A stretch of 64,000 nt of DNA, taken from Syntrophobacterales bacterium. Its GTDB lineage: Bacteria; Desulfobacterota; Desulfobaccia; Desulfobaccales; 0-14-0-80-60-11. Shown here in pieces: positions 40,645 through 49,825 of this stretch. The notes beneath the pieces are model-generated. The model was not told where the DNA came from. It made no database searches and worked only from the letters and a program-made list of their open reading frames with translations. Location: the NCBI GenBank assembly GCA_023229795.1, contig JALNYP010000001.1, positions 148,045-212,044 on the forward strand, in the 5' to 3' direction. The position numbers and the translations under genes were made by a program. Position 1 is the stretch's first letter; each line of letters begins with the position of its first letter.

Positions 40645-42162
40645 CTAACGGCGGCGGCGGGTCACCATGAGGCCCAGGCCGCAGGCGATGACGCAGGCCC
40701 AGGCGAAGGCGTCGCCGATCCGGGTGTAGAGGCTGCCGCCGGGGAGCCAGGCTAGGTCCACGGCGTGGGCCTCGGGGACGTCGATTGCCGAGGTCCACAG
40801 GAGGCGGCCGGCGCCGTCGATGAAGGCGGAAATCCCGGTGTTGGCGGCCCGGGCCAGGCAGACGTGGTTTTCGGCGGCCCTGAGCACCGCCATGGACAGG
40901 TGCTGGTAGGCCGCCGCGGTCTTGCCGAACCAGGCGTCATTGGTGATGTTGACCAACAGGCGCGCCCCGTTGGCCACCTGGGCCCGGGACAGATTGGGAA
41001 AGATGGACTCGTAGCACACCAGGGGCCCGATGGCCCCTTCCGGCAGGGATACGGTGGCCCCCACCGGCCCTTCGGCGAAGTCACCCACCATGGGCACCAT
41101 TTTGCCGATGAAGGGAAAGAAGCGCCGGAGGGGCACGTACTCGCCATAGGGCACCAGATGGGCCTTGTCGTAGTAGCCGATGGTCTCGCCCTGAGGGTTC
41201 AGGAGATAGGCCCGGTTGAAATAACGTTCGCCTTGAGAGGTGAGCTCAAAAGCGGGACTGCCGAACAACAGGTAGGCGTCGCTCTCCTTGGCGATGTTCC
41301 GCACCAACAGGTCCAGGTCCGGGGTGCGCATAAAGAAAAACGGCGCCGCGGTCTCGGGCCAGACGATGAGCCGGGCCCCTTTGACCTTTTGGGTCAGTTC
41401 GGCATAGCGCGCAATGGTGGTCACCACCATCTCTTTCTTCCATTTCTCGCCCTGCTTAAGGTTGCCCTGGACCACCGCCACCTTGAGCTTGGGGCTCCTG
41501 GCCGCCAGGGCGTCCACTTCGGCCAGGCGATAATAGCCGTAGCCGATCCAGACGACCAGGAGCAGGCAGACCGCCGCGGCCGGCAGGGAGCGCAGGGACT
41601 GGCCCCGGGGCGGGGAGAGAAGCAGATAGAGGGCGGCGTTCACCAGGACCACCAGGAAGGAGAGGCCGTACACCCCGGTGAGATCGGCGAGTTGGAGCAG
41701 CACCGGATGCCGATAGAGGCCGTTGCCCAGCAACTCCCAGGGAAAACCGCTGATGATGTAGGTCTGGCCGAACTCCAGGGCAACCCAGAGCGCCGGGGCC
41801 CACCAGAGGGGACTGAGGCCTTTGTTCTCGCTCCAGGCCATACCCCAGCCCCAGACCGCGGGATAGAGACTTAAATAGCCGGCCAGCAGCAGGAGAATGC
41901 CGATGGAGGCGATGAGGGGCAGATGCCCGAAGACGTGGGTGACAAAGACGATCCAATAGAGCAGCGCCACATAGTGGCCCATCCCCGACACGAACCCCAG
42001 CCAGAAGGCCGCCTTTAAAGACCGGCCCTGAAGGGCCCAGAAGAGCGGCACCAGGGCGAAGATCAACAGGTAGGACTGATCCCACTTGGGAAAAGCCGCG
42101 GCCACCAGCAAGCCGGAGACCACCGCAGCCAACAGATGCGAGAGGTTAGTGCGCTTGTTCAT
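40645..42162 (-). CDS. lnt: apolipoprotein N-acyltransferase
   Basis: 505 residues. The N-terminal half has about seven membrane helices, including FPWELLGNGLYRHPVLLQLADLTGVYGLSFLVVLVN, a typical Lnt segment. The periplasmic nitrilase-like domain has the catalytic Glu in LIVWPETAAP, Lys in GYYDKAHLVPYGEYVP and Cys in GPLVCYESIFP. One C-terminal helix. It adds the third acyl chain to lipoproteins. In many proteobacteria lnt follows a corC-like gene directly; here that gene lies ~17 kb upstream on the same strand, beyond the island at 42163-59096. Convergent with the small secreted peptide gene. Confidence 0.95.
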   Translation of the reverse strand: MNKRTNLSHLLAAVVSGLLVAAAFPKWDQSYLLIFALVPLFWALQGRSLKAAFWLGFVSGMGHYVALLYWIVFVTHVFGHLPLIASIGILLLLAGYLSLYPAVWGWGMAWSENKGLSPLWWAPALWVALEFGQTYIISGFPWELLGNGLYRHPVLLQLADLTGVYGLSFLVVLVNAALYLLLSPPRGQSLRSLPAAAVCLLLVVWIGYGYYRLAEVDALAARSPKLKVAVVQGNLKQGEKWKKEMVVTTIARYAELTQKVKGARLIVWPETAAPFFFMRTPDLDLLVRNIAKESDAYLLFGSPAFELTSQGERYFNRAYLLNPQGETIGYYDKAHLVPYGEYVPLRRFFPFIGKMVPMVGDFAEGPVGATVSLPEGAIGPLVCYESIFPNLSRAQVANGARLLVNITNDAWFGKTAAAYQHLSMAVLRAAENHVCLARAANTGISAFIDGAGRLLWTSAIDVPEAHAVDLAWLPGGSLYTRIGDAFAWACVIACGLGLMVTRRRR

Positions 42163-42185
42163 ATGGGGGAATTATAGCCGGATTA

Positions 42186-42277
42186 GGGGGATAGGGGAAG
42201 AAAATTGGGATTAGGAATTAGCAAGGAAAGTTCTAGATGGAATAATACAAAAGGCGGGAGTCACCGCGTTTTCCCGC
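42186..42277 (+). repeat. left island-flanking direct repeat
   Basis: GGATAGGGGAAGAAAAT...TTAGG(A/T)ATTA followed by AAGGCGGGA...TTTCCCGC. The same blocks in the same order and orientation occur at 59016-59088; the left copy has about 20 extra bases in the middle. It begins 24 bp upstream of the lnt start. Confidence 0.7.
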
Positions 42278-42361
42278 TGGGATATTGGCAAAGCAGGCGG
42301 GGCAGGTTATCCGGTTTCTTTGGACTCGGGGCCGAACCTTCCGGACTATCAAGGCACGGCG

Positions 42362-42388
42362 CACCGCGTTCCCTGGGGGAACGCGGTG
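42362..42388. repeat. perfect 12-bp-stem hairpin (GCACCGCGTTCCC type)
   Basis: CACCGCGTTCCC / GGGAACGCGGTG with a TGG loop. A diverged copy occurs at 49780-49810 inside the same island. No T-tract on either strand. Downstream of the paralog A gene stop codon. Confidence 0.7.
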
Positions 42389-42452
42389 CTCGGGGTGACA
42401 CCGGGGGCTGAGTCGAGGAAGACTACCGCTCTAACCCCCGGCGGGCGCCCGC

Positions 42453-44138
42453 TTACTGGAAAGCGGGGAAGGGGTTAAGGGGACCAATGTTTCCTTCGCC
42501 ATTAATGAGGAACCCGAAGTCCTGGAAGTTGAACGGGGGCCACGGTTCGCCGAAGTTGGTGCCTTCGCCGAAGATATAGTCAAAGATGGGCAGGCGATAC
42601 TGCCCGGCGATGAGCCCGGCGAGGCCATTAGCCTGGGGAGGCAATTGCACCTGGCGCCCCGGCGGGGTGCCTGCGACTTCGTTCAGTTTGACGATATACT
42701 CCCGATAAAAATTCCCGGGGCCGGCGGCATTGGAGACGAAAACCTTACTACCTTTGGGAGGATTCTCGTTTTTGTTGAGCTGCAACCGGATACGGCCTCG
42801 GACGGGATCGTCCATTTGCAGTTCGTCGGGGTTGCTGTTGGGGGAGCCTGCGACGGTGTTGTTGGCGCCGCCACCGTTGGGGAACTCCACCAGAGACTCG
42901 GGGCCGCCAGGCGGGTTGTAAACGCCATAGATTCCGACCGGGTAGGGAGCTTTCGTCCCCGAGGGGATGTTCTGGTCGTCGGTGCAGAAGGCCACCAGCA
43001 CGGCGCGGGTCGAGGTTTCCTGGGCGATGCCCTGGACGGTGGGCCCGTTATTGCCGGCGTTGCCCACGCCGAATAAGAGTTCCTCTACCCGGATATAGGC
43101 GGGATTAGTCTTCGGCGTGGTTTTAATGCCCAGGTGGGCGGTCAGACTGTGAACGGAGACGAACATGTTGGCGGCGGTGTTGGGGCCAGCGGGGTTAATC
43201 TTCAGCAGCGTGCCTGAGAAATCAATCCAGTCGCCCACCATGAGGGGGACCTGCTTATACGGGTCCGGTTGGGTGGTGTCGGCGCCAGCCGAGGCAGGCA
43301 TGGTAAAGAACTTCAGGGGCGCGCCGATCGCCAGAAAAGGATCAGTACCGAAGGCTCCGCCGTTCGGAGGACGGTTGAAATACGGACGGTCCGGGTCCCC
43401 AACTTCCCCGGGGGGGATGGGAGTCGCCGTGGGCGCCACGGTGGGGATGCCACACGGGTAACCCGTGGCGGTGGTGATGGTGGGGTTGTTCCAGTCACAT
43501 TGGAAGCGCTGGTCCGGGCTGTGGGCCGCGCCGAACCGCCCCATGGGGTCGTTGAGCTCACACAGAGTCCCGGTAGCCGAATTGCCGATGGTGCCGCCGA
43601 CGCGGAACCGGCCGGGCATCCCTAAAACCGCGCCGGTATAGTCGATATAGTTGATGTACCCCGACTGGCCGTTCAGCCCCTGTTGGGCGGCGGGGAGGAT
43701 CATAGCCACGATGTATTGCTGGGTGCCGGTGGTCTCGTTCGTTATAATGTTGCCCACTGCCCGCACCTCATAGGAGGGGAAGAAATTGGCTACGGGGTCA
43801 TTCTGGGCGAGGCCCATTCTGCCGGCAGGTTGAACGGGCCTGGCCGGGGAATAGGTGCCGACCGGAGCCGAGACCGCGGGGTTAAAGAGGTCGGGCCAGG
43901 AGAAGGCCGCGGCGGGCATCTGGACGATGGAGTTCTGGGGAACGATCATCTTGATGCCGTTGACGGTTATGGAGCCCGCCCGGGTTGTCGGACCGGCGAA
44001 CAGGCTGGCCTCCTGGATGAACCCGGTAATGTCGAACCCGGCATTCGCAGAGGGGAGCGTGGTTTGGGCCAGGGCCCCGGCCGCCCAAAGCAGCCCCACG
44101 ACAAGAATAATCATGGTGAATTTCGATATGCGTTTCAA
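42453..44138 (-). CDS. secreted protein of unknown function, paralog A
   Basis: 561 residues with a signal peptide (FTMIILVVGLLWAAGALAQ). No known domain recognised. It is clearly paralogous to the protein at 49826: both share (L/I)T(V/I)NGI-MIVP-N-IVQMPA near the N-terminus, DP-GRFG-AHSPD-R, DPDRP-(Y)NRP, a GD-(I/V)D(F/W)SG segment and G(L/)-(A/S)GQYR-P near the C-terminus. Beta-rich, with many Pro/Gly/Asn and few Cys. The start is TTG at 44138, set by AAGGAGG 5 nt upstream. Its gene follows the PEP-CTERM gene by 56 bp, likely in one transcript. Its location with oxidase genes suggests a role in the same extracellular process. Confidence 0.75.
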   Translation of the reverse strand: MKRISKFTMIILVVGLLWAAGALAQTTLPSANAGFDITGFIQEASLFAGPTTRAGSITVNGIKMIVPQNSIVQMPAAAFSWPDLFNPAVSAPVGTYSPARPVQPAGRMGLAQNDPVANFFPSYEVRAVGNIITNETTGTQQYIVAMILPAAQQGLNGQSGYINYIDYTGAVLGMPGRFRVGGTIGNSATGTLCELNDPMGRFGAAHSPDQRFQCDWNNPTITTATGYPCGIPTVAPTATPIPPGEVGDPDRPYFNRPPNGGAFGTDPFLAIGAPLKFFTMPASAGADTTQPDPYKQVPLMVGDWIDFSGTLLKINPAGPNTAANMFVSVHSLTAHLGIKTTPKTNPAYIRVEELLFGVGNAGNNGPTVQGIAQETSTRAVLVAFCTDDQNIPSGTKAPYPVGIYGVYNPPGGPESLVEFPNGGGANNTVAGSPNSNPDELQMDDPVRGRIRLQLNKNENPPKGSKVFVSNAAGPGNFYREYIVKLNEVAGTPPGRQVQLPPQANGLAGLIAGQYRLPIFDYIFGEGTNFGEPWPPFNFQDFGFLINGEGNIGPLNPFPAFQ

Positions 44139-44194
44139 GGTGTCCTCCTTACTCTCATGGTGTGAGCTGCTTTAGAAAAGCTTGTCTAATTGCC

Positions 44195-44848
44195 TTAACC
44201 TTTCCTGAACCGCCTCAATCCCACCAGACCCAGAAGGCCGGAACCCAGAAGGAGCACGGTGGGGGGTACCGGCACCGGTGAGGTCCCGGTCGCGAAGTTG
44301 GGGCCGAAGTAACCGTTCACGCCCTCAACCGGGGCCGGAAAGGTTAAGTCGCCACCCGAAGCAAAGGCACCAGCAACGAAGGTAATGCCGGCGCCCACGG
44401 TAAACCCATTGGGGTCAAAGGTATATGGATCGAGAGCAGGATCACCCGCGCCGGTAACGCCCATGAGGTAATAGTTCCCTGGCGCCAGGTTGTAGGCGGT
44501 GGTGAGGGTACTCATCTGGAAAAAACCATTGAGATTACCGTTGCCGGCAGGCACAGTGGTGGAGACCAGCGGGGCGGCCGGGAAATCCGGGTTGTTCGGG
44601 TCATTGGCGTCGAAGATCCCCACCGCGTGGCTCTCGAGTAACCCGTCTAGCCCGGCGTCATAGTACCCCAGCGCCGTGATAAGCATCGAGGTGCTGGTGG
44701 TGAATTGGAACCCCACGTTCGAGAGACCGTTGTTAAAATCATTGCCGGGGGTGGGGCTGGTGAAATCCACGGCCAGTCCTGCCAGCGACGGGGCCGCCAT
44801 TAGAACCACCAAGCCCACTGCCAGGAACAACTTCAGAAATGTCTTCAT
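44195..44848 (-). CDS. PEP-CTERM sorting-domain protein 1
   Basis: 217 residues. Signal peptide, then a beta-rich region with DPNNPDFPAAPLVSTTVPAGNG. The C-terminal PEP-CTERM tripartite tail is VPVPPTVLLLGSGLLGLVGL followed by RRFRKG: the sorting motif, one membrane helix and a basic end. It would be processed by an exosortase and released to the surface or extracellular matrix. No exosortase gene is in the window. AGGAGG lies 8 nt before the ATG. The conserved island upstream element (45053-45098) lies about 205 bp upstream. Confidence 0.88.
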   Translation of the reverse strand: MKTFLKLFLAVGLVVLMAAPSLAGLAVDFTSPTPGNDFNNGLSNVGFQFTTSTSMLITALGYYDAGLDGLLESHAVGIFDANDPNNPDFPAAPLVSTTVPAGNGNLNGFFQMSTLTTAYNLAPGNYYLMGVTGAGDPALDPYTFDPNGFTVGAGITFVAGAFASGGDLTFPAPVEGVNGYFGPNFATGTSPVPVPPTVLLLGSGLLGLVGLRRFRKG

Positions 44849-45052
44849 GCCTCCTGCCTCCTAAAATAAGTTTTTGGACTTCGGCAGCCTTACCCCAGGG
44901 CAACTGGGGTTGCGGCAATCGGCTTTTAAAGCCAACCTCTCCCGGAGTCATTCAGCCAATCCGGCTCTCTTGATGGTTCGAGACCCGTGACTTCCCGTCC
45001 CCGCCTCGCAACGGGTGATGTAAATAAATCTAATCATCATAAGGGAACCTTA

Positions 45053-45098
45053 GAAATAGGTATATTTTCCTAAATTTGCGCTAGGCATTTTGTCTATA
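45053..45098 (-). promoter_or_regulatory. conserved island upstream element, copy 1
   Basis: GAAATAGG...TCCTAAATTTGCG then CTAGGCATTTTGTCTATA on the + strand. It shares order and spacing of blocks with 57615-57660 and 58800-58855. The second block is an imperfect inverted repeat TAGGCAT-T-TTGTCTA. It lies upstream of the PEP-CTERM 1 gene. Confidence 0.55.
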
Positions 45099-46040
45099 CT
45101 CACGCGATAGCTGAGGGGGTTTCTTGGAGATTGGGGGAAAAGACGTGACCAAGGAGAACCGGGAGATGGCAAAGGGGGGGGTAAGGCCCAGGTGATTGGG
45201 ATTGACGACAACGACCTCGGGCGCATAAGCGCCGCGGTGCGGGCGGGGGTGAAGATCATGGACGCAGCAAATCGCGGCCAGGCGGCGATCTCAGGGCAGG
45301 CCCAGGCCCTGACGTTGATCCAGGCCCTGGAAGGCTGCGGCAGGGAGCCGAGGGTGAGGCCAGCGCCGCGCCATAATTGGCTGAAGCAGGCTCTCCAATT
45401 TTCTTTGGGGAGGGAGCCTTGCTTTTATGCAAACTGATACCTACTGTACTTAATAATGTTAAGGTGCATTATAATCTATTTCAAAATCCATATAAGGACT
45501 GCTCTCCATCAAGGTTGGAAAGGAGTTTTTGAGTCCCCCGTTTCTAATAGGGAAATTTAGGGGAATACCAAGGGGTTATCTAATCCTCCCTGAGAAAAGA
45601 GGGGTGAAAATTCATCTTGCTAATGATGACACCGGAAAATAGGTTTTAAAATGACTTATGGATTAGTCTTAAATGCCAACCCCCGATTATACGCCCCCTT
45701 GAAGCCTCGAACCCAGGTCCACCCCCCAAGGGTTTCTGCTGCAACATGGCCGGAGGGATAAAAACCATGACTTCCGGCAATCAGACCCAGCCTGCTTGGA
45801 ATCTCCCTCACGTTGCGATCACCATTCTTGCTTTCCTAGCCGCAGGGCTCCATGGATTGACATATGTTCATGACGCTAATCACGAAGCAAATTTCCACGC
45901 AGGGCAAAGGCAACTCAATGCCAGAGTTCGGGCACGATGACCCAGTCATTGCCAGTCTGTTCCCCTGCGTCAGATGATTGATAAATTTGATCACCAGATA
46001 ATTAGAATAAATTTTAAATTCGAAGTCAGAGAATTAGGAA
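45099..46040. other. ~940-bp stretch with no supported gene
   Basis: GC-rich to about 45420, then strongly AT-rich. Two short open frames (45192-45437 and 45746-45940) lack ribosome-binding sites and recognisable features. The last part must include the promoter of the sensor kinase gene. Confidence 0.4.
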
Positions 46041-48164
46041 ATGGCGGATTCCTTTAAAGCAACCCCTCATTCCAGAAGGATTGTGTTTTTTCTGGCCTTT
46101 ATCTTTTCTCTCCTGGCGGCTGGAATTTTGACCCTGGGCTGTTTGGCTTATCTGAGAATCAAAGCGAATTTCCTTAAGCATAAAGAGATGGAGCTTACCG
46201 CCACCGTTGAGATGAAAGCCGATGAGGTCAATCTCTGGCGTCAGGAGAGATTACACGATGCTCAGATGTTCCTGGAGGATCAGAACTTTGCGGCCGATGT
46301 CCAGGCCTGGTTCGACAGCACTTACTCGACCGTTGGCCGGGAAAAGATCGTTGCCCGGTTGAAGGGCCTGAAACAGGACTTGTACGGGGTTGTCGCTCTT
46401 TATGATTCTCAAGGAGTAGGACGGTTGGCCGTTCCCAGCCCGGAAAAGGGAATTCCGTGGGAAATGAAGGGGGCCGCGGCGGAGGCCATCTCCGCCAATA
46501 AGGTCGTCCTCACGGACCTTTACCGTCAAGCCAAAACCAATAAAGTATATATGTCGCTCGCCATCCCTATTAATTTAGCAACCAAGCATAAAATTATCGG
46601 CGCGGTGGTCTGCCAGATCGATCCTGACCTCTTTCTCTATCCCGCCTTGGCCTCCTGGCCCATAGCCGATAAAACCAGCGAGCTGGTCCTGATAAGCAAG
46701 AAAACGAGTGGGAACACCTTAATCTATCTTAATAAACTGCGCCTGATAGGCGCCCCGCCTCTCACGATACAGAAGTCCTTAACCGAGGTCCAGTTGCCCT
46801 GCGTCAAAGCGGCCATAGGGCAAGAAGGCCTCATAGAGGCCACCGACTGCCGGGGCGCCCAGGTTTTGGCGGCGGCTAAAGCGATCCCCGATTCCCCCTG
46901 GTTTCTCTTGGCCAAGGTCGATACCTCCGAGTTATACGGCCCCCTCCACTTGTGGTCAAAGGTGATTCTCGGCTTAAGCCTGGCCTTGATTGGGGTTGCA
47001 GGCTTGAGCATTAGCCTGGTTTGGCGCAATTGGGATGCCCGATATTACCAGCAGCAATACCGTTTGGAATCGGACAAAAGGACGCTGTTGCAGCGTTATG
47101 AATACATGATGAAATCTGCCAATGACATGATATTGGTCATGGATCAGGACTGGAAGATTATTGAAGCCAATGATCGAGCCCTGACAGTTTACGGGTATGA
47201 GCCTGACGAACTATTTAATCGCCAGGTTTGGGACTTATATGCAGATTGCCAGTGGGCGGTAATTACGGCCAGTTTGCCGGAAGTAGAAAAGAGAACCGGA
47301 CTCAGGCTTGAAGCAGTCCATCGCCGGCAGGATGGCTCGACCTTTCCGGTGGAGATCAGTTCCTCGGTTATGGAGATGGAGAACCGCAGCTTTCATCAAT
47401 ATACCGTGCGCGATATTACCGAACGAAAGCGCAAGGAAAAAGCGGTGGAGGAGTCCAAAGAGCAGTTGCGGCTGCTCTACGCCAAACTCTTGACCACCGA
47501 GGAGAATGAACGCAGACGGATCTCGAAAGAGTTGCATGATGAGCTGGGACAGGCGCTGATGGTGCTCAGATTTCAAGTCTGTGCCATAGAAAAGAAGTTG
47601 CCCAAAAATGGGAAGACCTTAAGGGAAGAGTGCCGGCAGTTGCTGCAAGAATTGGAGGGGATTACCGAAGGGGTCCGGAGGTTAGCCAGGGACTTGAGCC
47701 CGACGGTGATAGAAGACGTGGGCCTGGGCGCCGCAATCGACAGCCTCCTGGCAAATTTTAGCGGGCGCTATGAGGTTCAATATAATCCCGCCCAACTGGA
47801 AGGGCTGGGGGAGCTCTTTTGCCTCCCCTTCCAGATTAATATTTACCGGATATTTCAAGAAGCAATGACCAATATCGCCAAGCACGCACACCCTGCGAAG
47901 ATATGGGTAACGGTGAGAAAGGAGAACGGCGAGGTGGCCTTCACCATCGCAGATGACGGCAAGGGCTTTGATGCAGGGGAAGTCATGAGCTCGGGAGTGC
48001 AGGATCGGGGCATCGGACTGGCAGTCATGAGGGAGAGGGTCCAAATGATGGGCGGCTCTTTGACAATTTCCGGTCAGCCAGGCCTGGGCACAAAGCTCAG
48101 CTTTACTATCCCCCAAGAGAAGGAGGCTAACCATGAACCCTTACAAAATCATGATTGCGGATGA
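46041..48164 (+). CDS. hybrid-free NarL-type sensor histidine kinase with periplasmic sensor and PAS domain
   Basis: 707 residues. Membrane helix 1 at about 14-36, a periplasmic Cache-like sensor region (about 40-300, with GVVALYDSQGVGRLAVPSPEKG), helix 2 at 307-330, then a PAS domain (MKSANDMILVMDQDWKIIEANDRALTVYGYEPDELF, about 352-465). The HisKA_3 box is ERRRISKELHDELGQALM with acceptor His499, and the ATPase domain has EAMTNIAKHAHPAKI, DDGKGFD and GIGLAVMRERV. It overlaps the response regulator gene by 32 bp. It points opposite to all other island genes and its DNA is more AT-rich than that of the flanking core genes. Confidence 0.92.
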   Translation: MADSFKATPHSRRIVFFLAFIFSLLAAGILTLGCLAYLRIKANFLKHKEMELTATVEMKADEVNLWRQERLHDAQMFLEDQNFAADVQAWFDSTYSTVGREKIVARLKGLKQDLYGVVALYDSQGVGRLAVPSPEKGIPWEMKGAAAEAISANKVVLTDLYRQAKTNKVYMSLAIPINLATKHKIIGAVVCQIDPDLFLYPALASWPIADKTSELVLISKKTSGNTLIYLNKLRLIGAPPLTIQKSLTEVQLPCVKAAIGQEGLIEATDCRGAQVLAAAKAIPDSPWFLLAKVDTSELYGPLHLWSKVILGLSLALIGVAGLSISLVWRNWDARYYQQQYRLESDKRTLLQRYEYMMKSANDMILVMDQDWKIIEANDRALTVYGYEPDELFNRQVWDLYADCQWAVITASLPEVEKRTGLRLEAVHRRQDGSTFPVEISSSVMEMENRSFHQYTVRDITERKRKEKAVEESKEQLRLLYAKLLTTEENERRRISKELHDELGQALMVLRFQVCAIEKKLPKNGKTLREECRQLLQELEGITEGVRRLARDLSPTVIEDVGLGAAIDSLLANFSGRYEVQYNPAQLEGLGELFCLPFQINIYRIFQEAMTNIAKHAHPAKIWVTVRKENGEVAFTIADDGKGFDAGEVMSSGVQDRGIGLAVMRERVQMMGGSLTISGQPGLGTKLSFTIPQEKEANHEPLQNHDCG

Positions 48165-48771
48165 TCACAAACTGTTCCGGGAGTTAATCAAACGAAGCCT
48201 GCAGGAAATCCCCGATTTTGCGATAGTGGGCGAGGGGGGGGATTGCTCGGAGCTGATGGATTTGGTGGAAACCACGAGCTGCGACCTGGTAATTTTGGAT
48301 ATCGGCATGCCTAGGGGTTCCGGCCTTGATGTAGCCAAATGGATCAAGACCTCCCACCCGGATATCGAGGTCCTTATACTGACGATGCATAAATCCATGG
48401 ACCACCTGAAAGCCGCGATGAAAGCCAAGGCCGATGGATATCTTTTAAAAGAAGATGCATTTCAAGAATTAATCGTGGCAATCAATAGTATCCGCAAAGG
48501 AAATAATTATATTTCTCCTCTGTTAAGTAAAGTAATGGCCGATCATTTCATGATAAATATGTCCAAGCCCGCCAACAGTAAGTTAAGTTCCAGGGAAATA
48601 GAGGTAATAAAGCTTTTTTCCGAGGGGAAATCGGTTAAGGAGATAGCGGAGTTACTGGTTATTTCATGGTCAACGGCGCGCAATCATCTCCATAATTTAA
48701 AACGCAAACTCTCTATTAAAAGAAATATCGATCTCGTAAAATACGCCATCAAAGAAGGGTATATCAAATAA
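48133..48771 (+). CDS. NarL/FixJ-type response regulator
   Basis: 212 residues. Receiver domain with acidic pair (MIADDHK), phospho-acceptor Asp56 (DLVILDIGMPRGSG) and Lys in DGYLLKED. The C-terminal LuxR/GerE helix-turn-helix is KLSSREIEVIKLFSEGKSVKEIAELLVISWSTARNHLHNLKRKL. It is encoded within the kinase 3' end (32-bp overlap) and so is its cognate regulator. NarL-type proteins bind short inverted repeats; the conserved island element with a TAGGCAA-type inverted repeat is a natural candidate target. That link is inferred, not shown. Confidence 0.92.
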   Translation: MNPYKIMIADDHKLFRELIKRSLQEIPDFAIVGEGGDCSELMDLVETTSCDLVILDIGMPRGSGLDVAKWIKTSHPDIEVLILTMHKSMDHLKAAMKAKADGYLLKEDAFQELIVAINSIRKGNNYISPLLSKVMADHFMINMSKPANSKLSSREIEVIKLFSEGKSVKEIAELLVISWSTARNHLHNLKRKLSIKRNIDLVKYAIKEGYIK

Positions 48772-48823
48772 GGGGCAGCCATCGCTGCGGCAAAATTATC
48801 TCAAGGTGTCCTCGATCAGACTA

Positions 48824-48858
48824 AAAGATGAGATCCTTCGCTGCGCTCAGGATGACAA
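48824..48858. repeat. dispersed GAGATCCTTCGCTGCGCTCAGGATGAC-type repeat
   Basis: Short imperfect palindrome ATCCT...AGGAT with a CGCTGCGCTC core, of a form commonly scattered through intergenic DNA of many bacteria. Located between convergent genes. Confidence 0.5.
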
Positions 48859-48889
48859 AAAGAGCAATTTTGCAAGAGCCTCAAGCGTA

Positions 48890-49246
48890 TCATTTCTTCT
48901 TTTTAAAAATTACCTTGCCTTGGTTCTTAGGCATCGTGATAGTGAGGGTATCCCCTTCCAGTGATCCCAGCATAACTATTCCAGGAACCTCTATTTGCAC
49001 ACGGCCATCTTTCAGAATGGTCCAGGTTCCTTTTCCCGATGGCAGCATCACGGTCTTATCGTTGAAGAACTCGATGACAAAACCGATGGTCTGCCCGCCG
49101 CCCAGAGTATAAGCCTCTTTTTTTACCGCCACCCATTTGCCTTCCAGATCTTGCATGGTCGGCATAGGCCGGCTGCATCCAATTACAAATATGGCCAGGA
49201 ATGATAATACCAGGAATAATCCAATCTTTGCATTTGCAGAACGCAT
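48890..49246 (-). CDS. small lipoprotein, unknown
   Basis: 118 residues. Lipoprotein signal (GLFLVLSFLAIFVIGCSRP), then about 90 residues of predicted beta strands beginning MQDLEGKWVAVKKEAYTLGGG. The WTILKDGRVQI and GDTLTITMPK strands resemble lipocalin-like or copper-lipoprotein-like small barrels, but no family can be assigned. It ends in FKKKK. It is the last gene of the minus-strand run that starts with the multicopper oxidase. No Cys/His/Met copper motif is visible. Confidence 0.65.
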   Translation of the reverse strand: MRSANAKIGLFLVLSFLAIFVIGCSRPMPTMQDLEGKWVAVKKEAYTLGGGQTIGFVIEFFNDKTVMLPSGKGTWTILKDGRVQIEVPGIVMLGSLEGDTLTITMPKNQGKVIFKKKK

Positions 49247-49290
49247 AGAAATCCCCTTAGGCTTGATAAAGTAGTAAGAAATAAAATAGA

Positions 49291-49704
49291 TTAGCGCCCC
49301 CCTCTGAAACTGCCGCCCAGCCTTCCGGACCCTAAATTCGGGGGTGCGGCATCCGGCGCGGCTTGGCTAACCGGCGGCATTTGATCTCCGGGCTCGGCCG
49401 CCGGGGCCGCGATCACCGGGGGCGGGGCGGTTGGCGGCGGCGGCTCGGTTGCTTGCTCCTGAAGCCGCTGGGCGCGCAGGGTCTCGGAGAGGGTCGAAAA
49501 AATGGGCGCATACCTCTTCCGATTTATTGGCGCCTGCGGACCTGCGGCGGGCTTGCCGGGCCCCGCTTCGTCGGAGTTGGAGATGTGCAGGGTTCCATGG
49601 TCATCCTTGAATTGCTGGATCTTCGCCGCCTGTCCGGGAGCGGCTAACAGGACCACTACCGCCACCAGAGCCACTGCCAGGCGCCATCTGGGGTTTATCT
49701 GCAT
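49291..49704 (-). CDS. small secreted protein, DUF4124-like start and Pro/Ala-rich tail
   Basis: 137 residues from the ATG at 49704. The start was chosen because the signal peptide (LAVALVAVVVLLAAPGQA) follows it directly; the longer form to 49785 adds an unlikely N-terminus. After cleavage, AKIQQFKDDHGTLHISNSD resembles the DUF4124 pattern (Tyr/Phe-x-Asp-x-x-Gly-x-x-His). The rest is rich in Pro, Ala and Gln. Function unknown. It lies downstream of paralog B in the minus-strand island operon. Confidence 0.55.
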   Translation of the reverse strand: MQINPRWRLAVALVAVVVLLAAPGQAAKIQQFKDDHGTLHISNSDEAGPGKPAAGPQAPINRKRYAPIFSTLSETLRAQRLQEQATEPPPPTAPPPVIAAPAAEPGDQMPPVSQAAPDAAPPNLGSGRLGGSFRGGR

Positions 49705-49779
49705 ACCGGCGCCCCTGGTCTGATCCGGCTTTCGGGCTTGGAGGCCAAGCTTATCAAAAATTCCCTCCGGGAAAAAGAT

Positions 49780-49810
49780 GCGCACCGCGCTCCCTCAGGG
49801 AACGCGGGGC
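49780..49810. repeat. diverged copy of island hairpin
   Basis: GCACCGCGCTCCCT and AGGGAACGCGGGGC arms, matching the hairpin at 42362-42388 with a few changes. Sits just downstream of the paralog B stop, the same relative place as the first copy has behind paralog A. Confidence 0.55.
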
Positions 49811-49825
49811 GCGGCAGCCAGTCAA

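Noticed and set aside
44182..44190. Possible fourth copy of the island element (TTGTCTAAT) before paralog A
   Set aside because: Only 9 bases match and the GAAATAGG block is missing; chance is likely.
45192..45437. Open frame of 81 codons upstream of the sensor kinase
   Set aside because: No ribosome-binding site, no signal or domain, and atypical composition; not distinguishable from chance in GC-rich DNA.
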